Positions 23,801-34,497 of a stretch of 64,000 nucleotides of DNA are shown piece after piece. The stretch is from positions 17,589,717 to 17,653,716 of the forward strand of contig NC_071330.1 of the NCBI RefSeq assembly GCF_010183535.1, read 5' to 3'. The stretch's first letter is position 1; every line of letters begins with the position of its first letter. The notes under the pieces are model-generated. The model was not told where the DNA came from. It worked only from the letters and a program-made list of their open reading frames with translations, and did no database searches. The position numbers were made by a program, and so were the translations under genes. Source of the DNA: Caenorhabditis remanei (Eukaryota; Nematoda; Chromadorea; Rhabditida; Rhabditidae).

Positions 23801-26141
23801 TCATTGTTATTCTTGAAATTCCTGGATCTCGGCATATTAAGAATGAGACACTTATAGTTTTTTGCTGAAAATTGTAAACTTTAGGAGTGTGAGACGGCCT
23901 CCATGATGGTATTACAATATCGATAGTTTATAGAGTGTAGAGATCACAAGTAGAGCTTCATTTTTGTAGTTGACAACTTTTTTGTACGGACACCGCCAAG
24001 AGGGTTATTGTCATTTTAAGATGAAATAACTTCTAAGGATGTACCTGTACATAAAAGTTATCAATTACAAGAATGAAGCTCTACTTGTGATCTATACACT
24101 CAATAAACATTCGATATACCATCAGCAAGGACGCCTCACACTCACAAATTGATTTCTTTTTCTAAAAACTTCAAGATCTTTTTTTACGATTTGAAAGCGT
24201 ATTTATCGATTTTCAAACAAACTGCAGTCAAAAGGAGCACACAATTCTGTCACCATTGTAATCTGTACACCCTGAATTACCTAGACATATATTTTCAAAC
24301 AATTTCCGTCTTTTTTGCTTCACATAGATATGAATTCATCATCTATCATCATTTAGATTGCTAAAAACTACATTTTCAACATTTTAAAAAACCAAATTGA
24401 GGCCTATTTAGGAATTCCTGTGTTCTCTATCTGTCTGTAAATCCTACAGTCCAGATGTCCAGTGTTCCAACCCACTTTATAATTCAGCAATCCCACAACA
24501 CTCCTCCATTCGAACACATCAATCCCATCCCACTGTTCAACAGTATCTTTACACTGATCATAAGCCAATCGATAATTTCTGAGAGCCGTGTGTGTATCCT
24601 GTCTCAACTCGGACATGAATGCCAATTTGAATTGTTGCCGGACGACGAGAGCCGGCGAGTTATTCGGAATACTTCTCGAACGAATAGTTTTGAGACGTTG
24701 CTGATAGAATGCTTGACACAATTCATGAAAAGCTGATTCCAATTTCAGAACGAAGCTTTGAAGGTTGGTATTCGGTTGGGTGGCGAGAAGATTATCAGCG
24801 GGAAGTATGAATAATTGTTTGGAAGAAAGAGCACACGCTTGGCATAGTTCATGGGCTCTGTCGGCTGCCAAATTGTCACTGACTGATGTGGATCTGCAAG
24901 AATAATAGAAAACTTGTGAATGTGTTGATGAAAAAGAGGAATTCAACCAAAAACTGCTCGAAAAATGCAAAAATCAACTGAATATATTACTGAAATACTG
25001 AAAATGAGAACAGAAGATTCTAAAACGATAATTTTTGTCAAAAACTAAAATGAAACAGCCAAAAAATGGCATTTTCATTCATTTCGAGACATTTTCGATC
25101 GGTTTTTGTTTCGAGATTGCATTGAAAAACGCGCCTGAGGCGTCCCAGAAGAGCTTTCAATGAGAATTTCAGACTATTTTTTTTTCTAAAATCAAGCTAG
25201 AATTATTATTATTCGTATGATTCTTATTTTGGAGCAATCTCGAAACAAAAATAGATCAAAAATGTTCATTTTTGGGTGTTTCATTCAAGTTTCTGACAAA
25301 AATTATGGATTTAGAATCTCCTGCTCTCATTTTCAGCTTTTCAGGCTATTTCCAATATATACTCTGTTGATTTTTTGGATTTTCGAGCTAATTTTGGTTG
25401 AATTCGTATTTCCTGTGCTCAGAAATCTTTTTAAGATTAAAATGCGCCTCAGGCGCCCCAGACGACATCTATGTGAGTTTTTAATGAGAACTTCCTACCA
25501 TTTTTTTTCTAAAATCAAGCTAGAATTTTCATTTTTCTCATTTTAAAATCATTTTAGTGCAATCTCGAAACAAAAAGTGACCAAAAATGTCATTTTCTCA
25601 CAGAAATTATTGTGTCTGTTCTCATTTTCAGCTTTTCATGCTATTTCCAATACATATTCCGTTGATTTTGCGCATTTTCGAGCTATTTTTGGTTGAATTC
25701 GTATTTTCCGTGCTCAGGAATAGATTATTCTTATGCTCACTTTTGTTGAATCAAAACAAGTGCCACTTTTGTTCCATGTCTCAACGAAGCCCGAATACTG
25801 GCCACTTTACTCTCAGCTTCAGTCTTTTTCTCGTCCCACGACGGGTGATTCCATTCCAAATCGATAAAAACTACGATGAGAGCCGGCACTTTATCCAGAT
25901 ACTTCAGTGGCCATTCACGTCGAAGAATCCCTTTATCGAACCCTTTTTCTTCTCGCTTCGGAGGAATATCCAACTCCCCCGAAACGACACGAATTTGAAG
26001 TGGTGGCTTTTCGGTAGTTCGGTTTCGGAAGACACCGACGACGGCGTTGTGATGCGGTTTGTTAGCCGGGTCCAGCCCGGAGAGGAATACAAGTTGAAGA
26101 GGACGACCAGCTATCCAATCACCAGCTTCTATCGGATCCAT
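14840..26141 (-). CDS. TRAPPC11: TRAPP complex subunit TRAPPC11 (foie gras family)
   Basis: Subunit of the metazoan TRAPP III vesicle-tethering complex, acting in ER-to-Golgi traffic and autophagy. Fourteen exons: 26141-25741, 24893-24476, 23691-23400, 23092-22839, 22795-22502, 22291-22104, 21742-21431, 21384-21129, 20102-19621, 17359-17200, 16885-16823, 15750-15653, 15608-15539 and 14872-14840. They total 1106 residues, close to the family's roughly 1130. The N-terminus has a LVFLSGLDPANKPHH-type start and an IVVFIDLEW segment. The foie-gras region (about 200-560) contains FKLAFMSELRQDTHTALRNY and YPNPDPLAN...FFGQRPWR. The C-terminal gryzun-like part (about 1010-1096) has FMFSGERK and LRTLPATIFVL. 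The gene starts 204 nt past the rps-29 stop, with a CAG directly before its ATG, as expected for SL2 trans-splicing in an operon. Intron 9 is unusually long (2261 nt). Confidence 0.92.
17360..19620. other. Long TRAPPC11 intron without a recognised feature
   Basis: This 2.26-kb intron separates residues of the C-terminal TRAPPC11 region. The longest frames inside it (about 60-110 codons, both strands) are AT-rich, lack splice partners and resemble no family I know. I see no inverted-repeat element or ncRNA signature in it. Confidence 0.5.
23885..24142. mobile_element. Inverted-repeat element, family B
   Basis: The left arm (GTGTGAGACG, then GTAGAGCTTCATTTTTGTAGTTGACAAC) and the right arm (its approximate reverse complement ending CGCCTCACAC) surround a short unpaired centre. 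It lies in the TRAPPC11 intron between exons 2 and 3. The GTAGTTGACAACTTTTTTGTACGGAC core recurs near 33455-33905, 45280-45712 and 56180-56450. Confidence 0.7.
25110..25722. repeat. Tandem direct duplication in TRAPPC11 intron 1
   Basis: Two adjacent units of about 300 bases (25110-25430 and 25431-25722) share, in order: GCGCCTxAGGCG, CTAAAATCAAGCTAGAATT, GCAATCTCGAAACAAAAA, CTCATTTTCAGCTTTTCA, TTTTCGAGCTA and TTTTGGTTGAATTCGTATTT. They have diverged by substitutions and indels. They are non-coding and lie between exons 1 and 2. Confidence 0.7.
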
Positions 26142-26344
26142 CTGTCTATTAACTGTTTACGATTTGCTTGTGACCCTCTAGCTTAAGTAAAAGTCTGCCC
26201 TCCAGAGTTAAACCGTTTGTTTTATTTTTGATACAAATTCATAACATGTACATTATGCCAACAAAATATTTATTGTAGACAAGAAGTTAACAGTAACAAG
26301 ACGACGAGATTGATGGAACCATTGCCGACGCGGACGTGGATTGC
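26142..26344 (-). promoter_or_regulatory. Intercistronic region of a probable operon
   Basis: On the minus strand the rps-29 stop is followed by AATAAA at 26274-26269. About 128 nt later the TRAPPC11 ATG is preceded directly by an acceptor-like AATAGACAG. A poly(A) signal followed by a trans-splice site after roughly 100 nt is the usual C. elegans operon arrangement. Confidence 0.55.
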
Positions 26345-27268
26345 TCAGTCAAGCTGAAAAATTATTGATTGAGTGGGAAATTGGTTCAGTGGGTGTCTGA
26401 ATTAGATGGGGATACTAGGGATTGTCTGCCAATCTTGAACAGGAGCTCTACAAGAACGATGCGCCTGTCTTCGAGATGTCAGTTTCATCTCGCAAGCTAA
26501 ACTAAACGTCATGAGGCACAAGCCTCCGCGTAATGGACACTTGCATACGGGTAGTGAAATCTTCGGTTGTGATGTGATTCTTCGAGAATTCGCAAGATTT
26601 CCATCTTTCAAATTTACCTTCTTGAATCCGATGTCCTTGGCCTGCTCGCGGAAGCATCGACGGCAGAGGTCGAGGCCGTACTTGCGGATGAGTCCGTGGT
26701 GTCCAGCGCAGACGCGGCTGGAAAAGTGTTTTTTAACAGTGGCAATGACGGTTTTTGTATATTTCATCGAAACCACGCCAACTTTTCTTCCAGACACGCT
26801 CGCAACTTTCAGAAATGTTCTCTTTTGTTCTCGTTTCACATCGCTTGACGAAGACTTGTTTTCTATAACCCAGAAAACAAAAACTCCAATCATACAATCC
26901 CTTCACGCTGAAAGCCGAGACAACCGATAGAAACACCACCGTCCCGGCTTTCTTTAAGCGTGAAAAGTTGTACTTAGAAAGTCTCGCGTTTCGAAGGTTA
27001 TAGGATCTTCAGTTCGCAATACAAAAGAAAAACGACAACCTTAAAGAGTTACAAGCGGTCTCGTCGAAAAGTTCCGTTTCCGAAATCACGACGTAAATCG
27101 AAGCCCTCGCCTCAATCTAGCGTCCCGACACTGAATCTTGAAGGGAATCAACATTCTCGACACAACACCAATCCCATAAAAACCTCGCGTGAAACGAAAC
27201 ACTTACCAGGAGCGGGATCCTGGTCCGAACTTGCGTGGGTGAGAGAACCACAAATTTTGGAAGCCCAT
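26345..27268 (-). CDS. rps-29: 40S ribosomal protein S29 (uS14)
   Basis: Small-subunit ribosomal protein that contacts 18S rRNA in the head of the 40S subunit. Three exons: 27268-27207, 26717-26618 and 26353-26345 (the last codes only Leu-Asp-stop). They give exactly 56 residues, the family length. The sequence starts [21 protein letters not shown] and carries the four zinc-binding cysteines (C21, C24, C39, C42; CRVC and CRRC) and [14 protein letters not shown]. It is the probable first gene of an operon with TRAPPC11. In C. elegans rps-29 is B0412.4, in the same neighbourhood as dac-1 and daf-7. Confidence 0.97.
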
Positions 27269-28069
27269 GTCTGGAAAAACAATTGATTGGAGAATAAAGT
27301 AGAAAATGGAAACGGAAAATGTGAGAAAAGTAAGACGGGAAGTACAAAATGGATGAAGCGCCTCAAAAAATCGATAAATCGGAAAGTAAATGTTGTAAAC
27401 TAGTTTTGCGCGTAGCTAATAGCAGAATTACGCATGAAGATACTAGAAAATGTGCTATGAGAACATTTCAAAGAAGGTCAAACCGAGAAAAGACGAGAAA
27501 TGGCAACAAATTTTTCGAAATAAATAGAAATTGGATATTACGGGGGTTTTTACGTAAATTCTTGCGTTTTCTAGTGAGGAATTGGCTGAAAATTAAATCT
27601 AAAACAATATTCGCACTATTTTCGAATTATTTCGACAAAAAAAGCGCAAAAAACCGAGCAAAAAATAGGCCAAAAGCGAAAAAGAGGGAAACAGCGGCGC
27701 GTCGAGTGGCCGATAGGTACGGTCGCACTCGTTTTGCGTGTGTCGCTTTTCGTTGCGAGACCCACGCCGCGCCGCAAATCCCGCCCCTTTCGTGTCGTTT
27801 AGGAGGGAGGAGTCGCGCTTTTGAATGGGGATGGGAAAACGAAGGGAAGCGAAGAAAAAGAAGGCATTTGGTGCTCCAGAATTGTTTTTTTAATCGAAAA
27901 ATACAATTTCGACAGTTTTCTGCACCTGAAACGACCTGAAAACCCACTGAAACCCCCCTATATTATGTAGAGAGTCACCTGAACGAATTTTTTTAAATAC
28001 TTTCCATATTCACTGATAACAAATCAAACTCTTTCTTCCTCTCCCCGCAATCTAATCAATTATTCGACC
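27269..28069. promoter_or_regulatory. Divergent promoter region, rps-29 and synaptotagmin
   Basis: This spacer lies between divergent genes. GC-rich blocks near 27690-27830 (ACGCCGCGCCGCAAATCC and GGAGGGAGGAGTCGCGC) stand out from the AT-rich surroundings and fit a strong ribosomal-protein promoter. An uninterrupted plus-strand frame at 27349-27939 is Arg/Lys-rich and starts inside the promoter. I read it as chance. Confidence 0.4.
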
Positions 28070-31000
28070 ATGTGGGCGACCGGAGCGATCGTTTGTTCAC
28101 CGGTCTTCCGAATTCTGACGACGTGCTGTCCGATTCGCCGGGTACCGACGTCGAACGGGGTGAGTCTGCACTGAAAAACGACGCAAAAAATGCGGGTAAA
28201 AAGTGGAAAAAGCGAATTAACTTGTTCTTCACTTCTTTTTTTACTGCCGGGTCGTTAAACATTGGGGGCACCAGACGCTAGTTGAGTGTTGCAATAGGAA
28301 AGGCTCATCAAAAATTCATTTGTTGTCATTCGCCCCTTCTCTTCAGATCCTTTAGATGCTCTAGATGACGTGGCATACTATTAGGGTCTTCTAAAACTTT
28401 CCCATCTAGAACTTCCTTGACATAAAGAAAATGATAAATGACGTGGCAATATGGAGTTTTTTTTTTCGTTTTCCACACATAAAATAAAGATATAAGCTGC
28501 TGAAATCCCTCATCCCATCGCTTATGTGTGCGCCGTCCGTCCGATTTGTCTGAAAAACAACCGTGGAAGCCTCCTGGAATGACTTCTTCTCCAAAAAAAA
28601 GAAAAAAACGACATCGGAAACAATTCATAAAATACAACATGTCGATGTCGTTGTCGTTTCTTCCTCTACTTCACATAACGTCTTCGTCGTCTTCTTTTTC
28701 AACTAAAAAAGAACATGACACGCCAACGAAGACGATGATGAGATGTATGTGTATGTATGCTTGTGCTCCGTGTCATTTTTATTGGAATGAGCGGAAAAAA
28801 AGAAGAAGAAGAAGCATCTCATCCCCTCTACCAAAAAAAAACGACGAATTCTATCGGAAGACAAAACGACAGGTCTATGGGTGAAGAATGGGCATATAAA
28901 AAATTTAAAATTCCAATTTCCAATTTTTTCGCGTCGTTGGTCGATGCGAGACGAGAGAGGAGGCGAGAAACGACAGTTTAGTCATGAGAAACCGAGAAAC
29001 GGGGCACAATAAAGTGCGGGAATCGCAAATTTTCCCAATTTTTGAGAAAGAGAGAAGGGTGACGTGGCAATGTGCAGGATGCTTCAGTTTTGATGGATGA
29101 CGTTTCGAATTGGGTCAGCTTGACACCTTGACAGATTTGTCGTCGTCGCGTCATAAGATATACGACGTGTCATAACTAACTCATTTCGCGACCGCGTGGC
29201 GCAGTAGGGAACATGGTGGTGTGGTGGAAAAACAGTTTTTGGTTCGATTCCACCCAATAGAATTTTCTTTTTTCTTCTTTATTTTCATGAACTTTTTCCT
29301 GGAAAACAAATATTTTCCGGGAAAAAGATGCTCACAGAAAGTTTCATGGAAACGGTTTTTCTCAGAAAACGATTTTCTTTCCAAACGCAATTTCAGGTTT
29401 CAACTTTTCGAGTTGATTGGCTAGAATTGTTTTTCAAAATAAAAACGTTTTTTTCAATTCTTTTTCAAAAAAACCAACTTCTTCCAATTAACTCGCGGTG
29501 TCTGAAAAACAATATTCTATCCGCATATGGGGTGAGAAAAAAAACTTGAACCAATTCTCTCTTTCTTTCTGTTTTAATTCCACCTGCTCCTACACACTCA
29601 CAAAAAAACCGGGGGTTTCTCTTCTCTCTTGGAGAAATTGGAATGCATTCAATGACGTCAGGTGTCTTGTTAGGGGCAACCTTTTGGATTGTGTGTGTGT
29701 GTATGTTTGGTGTCAATGAGAGATAACAAGAGAAGACTCCTCTTGCCTTCAAATCCTTACTAATCCCTCTCCTTTCTGATCACCTTTTTCCTCTCACATA
29801 AAATTGATAGAATATGATAATCCGGCTCTCCTTCTTCTTTTCGGGGCAGAATATGAAAAATATGAGGACGCAGCAGAGGAAGAAGAAAAAGATAAATCTA
29901 ATCTATGCTGCTCGAGGAATTTTTTGGGAGGGGACCACTCTGAGAAATAAAAAAACATGGATATATAAAAAGGGATAAATGATTGGAAGGCATGCGAAGG
30001 GGAACACTTGAATACAGTACTCCAATCTCTGAAATTGCTCTTGGATTTATATTTTCTCTAGTATACAAACCTACATCGTAATTTTGTACTTGACAACATT
30101 ACGAATTCTGCCTAGACAACTATAGTCGGTTTATGATGGGCTCGTTCCAAAAAGTGTTCAACTACAAAAAAAGAATAACAAATCGAAACTTGACATATTT
30201 CCGGAAATTTTCTAGCACTTTCAAATACATATTATTCCGATACTAAGTTTTACATATGCAACATGTTGCTCTCGAGCCATCTCGAAAGTTCCAGTTTCGT
30301 TTCCCCTGATTCTAAATCCCAACAATTTCAGTATGCCGCTCGCCCAAAGAATGTCGACATTGGAAACGGCACAATGCCGATTCTCTCCTCGAAAACCGTG
30401 ACAGTACAACCATCGAATGGTGATTACTATGAACCAGTGAATGGCGGTACGATACCCCTCTCGGCAAGTGGTGCCCCAGTCAAACACTATGGAAATGTTC
30501 ACTTCCGTGTGGAATATGATTTCGAGCAGTCGAAGGTAAGACGAGCTAAGCGAACCGTGACGCTTCTTGCATTTAGATCCGAATGACTAACAAATTTTTT
30601 CTTCAAGTCTAATCTTCTAAGTCGTTGCACTTGGTCTCACCGACTTATCTCTTCTTAGAAGAATTTTTTGGTTGGAAAAATATTCTAAGAAAATCTCGTG
30701 AAGTCATAAAAACTCACATAAATGCGCGGTGAAGGGTACATATTTGATGCATAAGGTCAGAAAGAAAGAAGAGACTCTTCGTACCTGGTTAGGAGCAAGG
30801 GAAAGAAGGGGATTACAAACTAGACAATGGGATTAGGAGAGGCAGAAAGCAACAATGAATATGAAGGTTGCTTAGTAGGAAGAGTGATCACACAGTTGTT
30901 GGGTAAGGTAAATGTCGAAAATTAATCTTCTGATTAGAGCTGCAAATTGCAGTATAACAGTGCAACCAACAGAGCTGATCTTGACATTGTATATGTAACA

Positions 31001-34000
31001 AACGATCTCCAAAAAGCACAATTCCAGCTCTCCGTGACAATAGTCAGTGCATCTGACCTACCCGCAATGGACCGAAACGGAATGTCAGATCCGTATGTGA
31101 AAGTATACGTTCTGCCAGAGAGAAAACAAAAGTTCGAGACAAGGATAATCAGGAACACACTGAATCCCACATACAATGAGACTTTCCAGTTTTCAGTGAG
31201 CTTTTAAAAATTTTGAATTCCCGCTTGACTTTTAAATTCAGATCCCGTTCAACGAGTTGCACTCGAAGACTTTGATGCTTGTGATTTATGACTATGACCG
31301 ATTATCGAAAGACGATAAGATGGGTCAGTTGTCAGTTCCCCTGGAATCGATTGATTTCGGCATCACCACTGATATCCAAAGAGCACTGCAGAAACCAGAA
31401 AAGGATGATGAGGTGGGTAACAACTAACTGACCACAAATCTCTTCTTTTTTCAATTTCCTATTTTTTGTTCAAAAAACTCTAATTCTCTAGACAAACTGA
31501 TTCGATCATCTTCATCTTATCTTCCCTTCTTCAAAAAATAAATAAAACCAAATTAACGTATGTCTGTGGCAGGAGAGAGCGCGTTTTAATTTGTGTGTCC
31601 CCCCCCCTCCTTGGAACATGCCAAAATCCATCTTCGTTTTTCCCATTTTTCAAATATCCGCTTTGACAGGCTCTCCTTTTTTGGAAAGAAGGAAAAGTGA
31701 ACACGACGAAAAATTGGATAGAAGAAGGAAAAAGAAGAAGATGTGAAGCAGAGCTGTGCGGAATTCCTTCCTTCGACTTCCTTCTTCCTTCTTCCGGGCT
31801 TTTTTCACGTTTTTATTCCTTCTTCCGTCTTCCTTTTTGAAAATTTCTCTTCCTTCTTCCGTCTTCCTTCTTCCTTTTCAATAATTTTACTTCCTTCTTC
31901 CTTGTTCCTTCTTCCGTTGAAAAGTTTACTAAAATTTTGTAATTTTCGACGGAATTTTAGCGGAATTTTGGTGGTTTTTGACGGAATTTTGTATGTAACA
32001 ACATCAAAATTCGTTTTCAGAGATGACTAGAAAAAAGTTTCCTCAAATTTGTCATTTTCAAAATTATCTTCCGATTTCCCGGTTCGGAACTCAACTTCCT
32101 TCTTCCTTCCTTCTTCCTTCCTTCTTCCTTCTTCCGGGCTTTTTTCACTTTTTTCTTCCTTCTTCCTTCTTCCCTTTTGAAAAATTTACTTCCTTCTTCC
32201 TTCTTCCCTTTTGAAAAAGTTACTTCCTTCTTCCTTCTTCCTTCTTCCCTTTTCAAAAATTTTACTTCCGCACAGCTCTGATGTGAAGATATAAAAAGGG
32301 GTGTTTTGGTGTTGGAAGGGGGGGGGGGGTGAATCTGAATAGTGATGTGATGGAGAGGAAATTGGGGAAAAAATGATAGAGGAGAAGGGGTTTCCCACTA
32401 GAAACGTTTGAAAACTAGAATATTCCAGAAAGAATGTCGGCTTGGAGATATTTGCTTCTCAACAAGATACCGTCCGGCCACGGGTACAGTAACCCTTACA
32501 ATTATGGAGGCAAGGAATTTGAAGAAGATGGATGTTGGTGGTTCTTCAGGTATGTCTCTTATAAGTGAAATACGATTCAGGAATGTTTTTCAAGTCAGAT
32601 TCCAATAGTTTCAACAGTTTCTATTTGATATATTGTAAAATCTAGCGCGCATGCTAGCAAGAGTTTGGAGCATCCTATCTCAGCTGTCTTTAAAGATATG
32701 AAAATGTTTTCAACTGAAGAAATATTCTTTGAGTATTAACCTATATTTTGACAGTTAGTAGTGTTTTAATATTTCCTTTGGGAACCGAGATATACCGCTG
32801 CGAACAGGCACCACTAGGTCACCCATCAGTCAGTTGTTATATGTATAATGTATTAGTTTTCGATTCCATACAAAAGTTGCACTATGACAACCGTAACCAC
32901 GTTTTTTCGATCTCCACGCTCTCATTGACCAAAAAAACTCCTTTTTCAATTCTGCTCCAAATTGATTCTCAAATTCTCCCTTCTCTTTTTCACTTACTCA
33001 AATTCAATTCATGTCTTCCTGTTTCTTGACTTCACCCTATTTCGTCCTCTTTCTTCTTCCCTTTTTTACTCTACTATTACTACAACATGAAGAAGAAGAA
33101 GACAGATACAAACAAAAAACAATTAGGGAGCACTCTAAACTCAAAAATCCTCCCCACCACGTTTCTTTTTCGTCTTCCATGTGATGTGACACATCTTTTT
33201 TGGAATAGACCAGAAAATTGGGAGAAAGAAACTTTGGGTTGCAGAGTAAACAGATAGAAAGAAGAGCAAAGAAGAGAGGGGGGATTCTCGAATTTCATAG
33301 ATTTTTGCATTAGATAGTTGAACCCAAAGTTTTTATGCAATTTCGAGAACGACAACATAAAAAAAAGAAGAGAAAAAAGAGGGATCTAGTTGGATGAAGA
33401 ATTTTAAAAACGGGCAAGAAACAGCAGAGAAATCGTAGAACCTGTATTTCCTGGTAGAATTTGGAGCATCATATCTCGCCGAGCTTCTCATAATATTGAA
33501 TAATGTGATACCTCATGATATCGAAATGTCCCACCAAGAAAATTTTGTATGCACTATACAAATCAAAAATAGAGCTCCATTTTCGTAGTAGACGACTTTT
33601 TTCTACGAGCACTCACTTGCACGTTACGTATTGACAAAGTAATTCCTCTCGACCGATGGTGCTATTTTTGAGCTGCCCTTAAAATGACCATAACTCTCTA
33701 GGCGGTGTCCGTACAAAAAAGTTGTCAACTACAAAAATGGAGTTCTACTTTTCATCTGTATGATATTATGCATTAAAAATTTTCTTGATGGGACAGCCAG
33801 TGACAGGACAGGACATGACATGACTGTCATGATATCGAAAAAGCTCTCTTATGAAAACCGAGATATATCGCTTCGAATTGACACCTCTTGGTGCACTGTA
33901 TATGCTGAGGAAAACTTCAAAATGGTTATGTAAAATTATCTATAAAAAAAAGGTCTCACGAGGTCTTCTGCCAAAACGAGGAACATATTAAGAATCAGCG

Positions 34001-34497
34001 TGTTCAGAAGAAAAATTCTTCCAGATCCCTACGTGAAAATCTATCTGCACCACGGACGCAAATTGCTGAGTAAGAAGAAGACGTCAAGGAAGTATAAGAC
34101 ACTGAATCCTTATTATAATGAGAGTTTTCAATTCAAGATTGAGCCACATATGATTGAGGTAAGTTGTATTATCTCAGGAAATCTTATGAATTCTGAGAAT
34201 CTTCCAGAAAGTGCATATCATCGTGTCAGTCTGGGACTATGACAAAATGAGCAAAAACGATTTTATTGGAGAGGTCACACTGGGATCCAAACATTTGAAT
34301 CTACCGCAGGTAATAGACAGAGCATAGAGCAGTGTTATATCTAAATAGCAGAGAATTGAATTATTTTCATATTTTTAAAGATAACACATGCATGCAGCGA
34401 ACAATGGGCTGAAATGATGACGTCACGACGGCCAGTTGTACAATGGCATACATTACAAGAGAGGATGGAGAAGGAGAAGAAGAAGGATGATGACTAA
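28070..34497 (+). CDS. snt-2: Synaptotagmin with two C2 domains
   Basis: Ca2+/phospholipid-binding vesicle protein. Firm exons: 30332-30535, 31028-31195, 31242-31412, 32429-32549, 34025-34158, 34208-34309 and 34381-34497. A proposed first exon (28070-28159, [20 protein letters not shown] start) joins in phase 0 and gives 368 residues. C2A contains [23 protein letters not shown] and [11 protein letters not shown]2B contains [20 protein letters not shown] and [10 protein letters not shown]. Aspartates of the Ca2+-binding loops are present in both domains. It ends VQWHTL plus a short charged tail. The usual N-terminal membrane helix is not visible, so the first exon may be wrong or incomplete; an alternative start lies at 30263. 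An upstream acceptor at 30953 would add 25 codons between linker and C2A. AATAAA is at 34762. By recalled synteny it is C. elegans snt-2. Confidence 0.85.
28160..30331 (+). other. Long 5' intron or upstream region of the synaptotagmin gene
   Basis: This stretch lies between the proposed first exon and the first firm exon. It contains the tRNA-like sequence at 29186-29256. The rest is AT-rich, with A/T runs and GAAGAAGAAG tracts. Open frames such as 28528-28884 on the plus strand are low complexity. I see no other gene. Confidence 0.45.
29186..29256 (+). other. tRNA-derived, SINE-like sequence
   Basis: A pol III A-box (TGGCGCAGTAGG) is followed about 40 bases later by a B-box (GGTTCGATTCC), in the spacing of a tRNA gene. 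The flanking bases do not pair as an acceptor stem and there is no anticodon stem, so it is not a functional tRNA. It may be a SINE head or a tRNA pseudogene. Confidence 0.45.
31749..32280. mobile_element. hAT-type non-autonomous transposon
   Basis: It begins CAGAGCTGTGCGGAA and ends with the exact reverse complement TTCCGCACAGCTCTG, giving 15-bp terminal inverted repeats. The 8 bases immediately outside each end are identical (ATGTGAAG at 31741-31748 and 32281-32288), an exact 8-bp target duplication. CAGAG-type ends with an 8-bp duplication are the hallmark of the hAT superfamily. The 532-bp interior is mostly CTTCCTTCTTCC-like repeats and has no transposase. It sits in an intron of the synaptotagmin gene. 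Confidence 0.85.
32550..34024 (+). other. Long synaptotagmin intron with an inverted-repeat element
   Basis: This 1475-nt intron separates the two exons that encode the first Ca2+ loop of C2B. Its right half is occupied by a family-B element (about 33455-33905). The remainder shows only AT-rich sequence. Confidence 0.5.
33455..33905. mobile_element. Inverted-repeat element, family B
   Basis: The left arm contains TAGAGCTCCATTTTCGTAGT. The right arm contains the complement-like AACTACAAAAATGGAGTTCTA, then AAAATTTTCTTGATGGGAC matching GTCCCACCAAGAAAATTTT. Outer parts (GATATCGAAA with GAGATATATCGC) also pair loosely. It is non-coding and related to the elements at 23885-24142 and 45280-45712. 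Confidence 0.6.

Noticed and set aside
27349..27939. Plus-strand 196-codon frame left of the synaptotagmin gene
   Set aside because: It is Arg/Lys-rich with no family resemblance and spans the GC-rich promoter of rps-29. The start codon is arbitrary.
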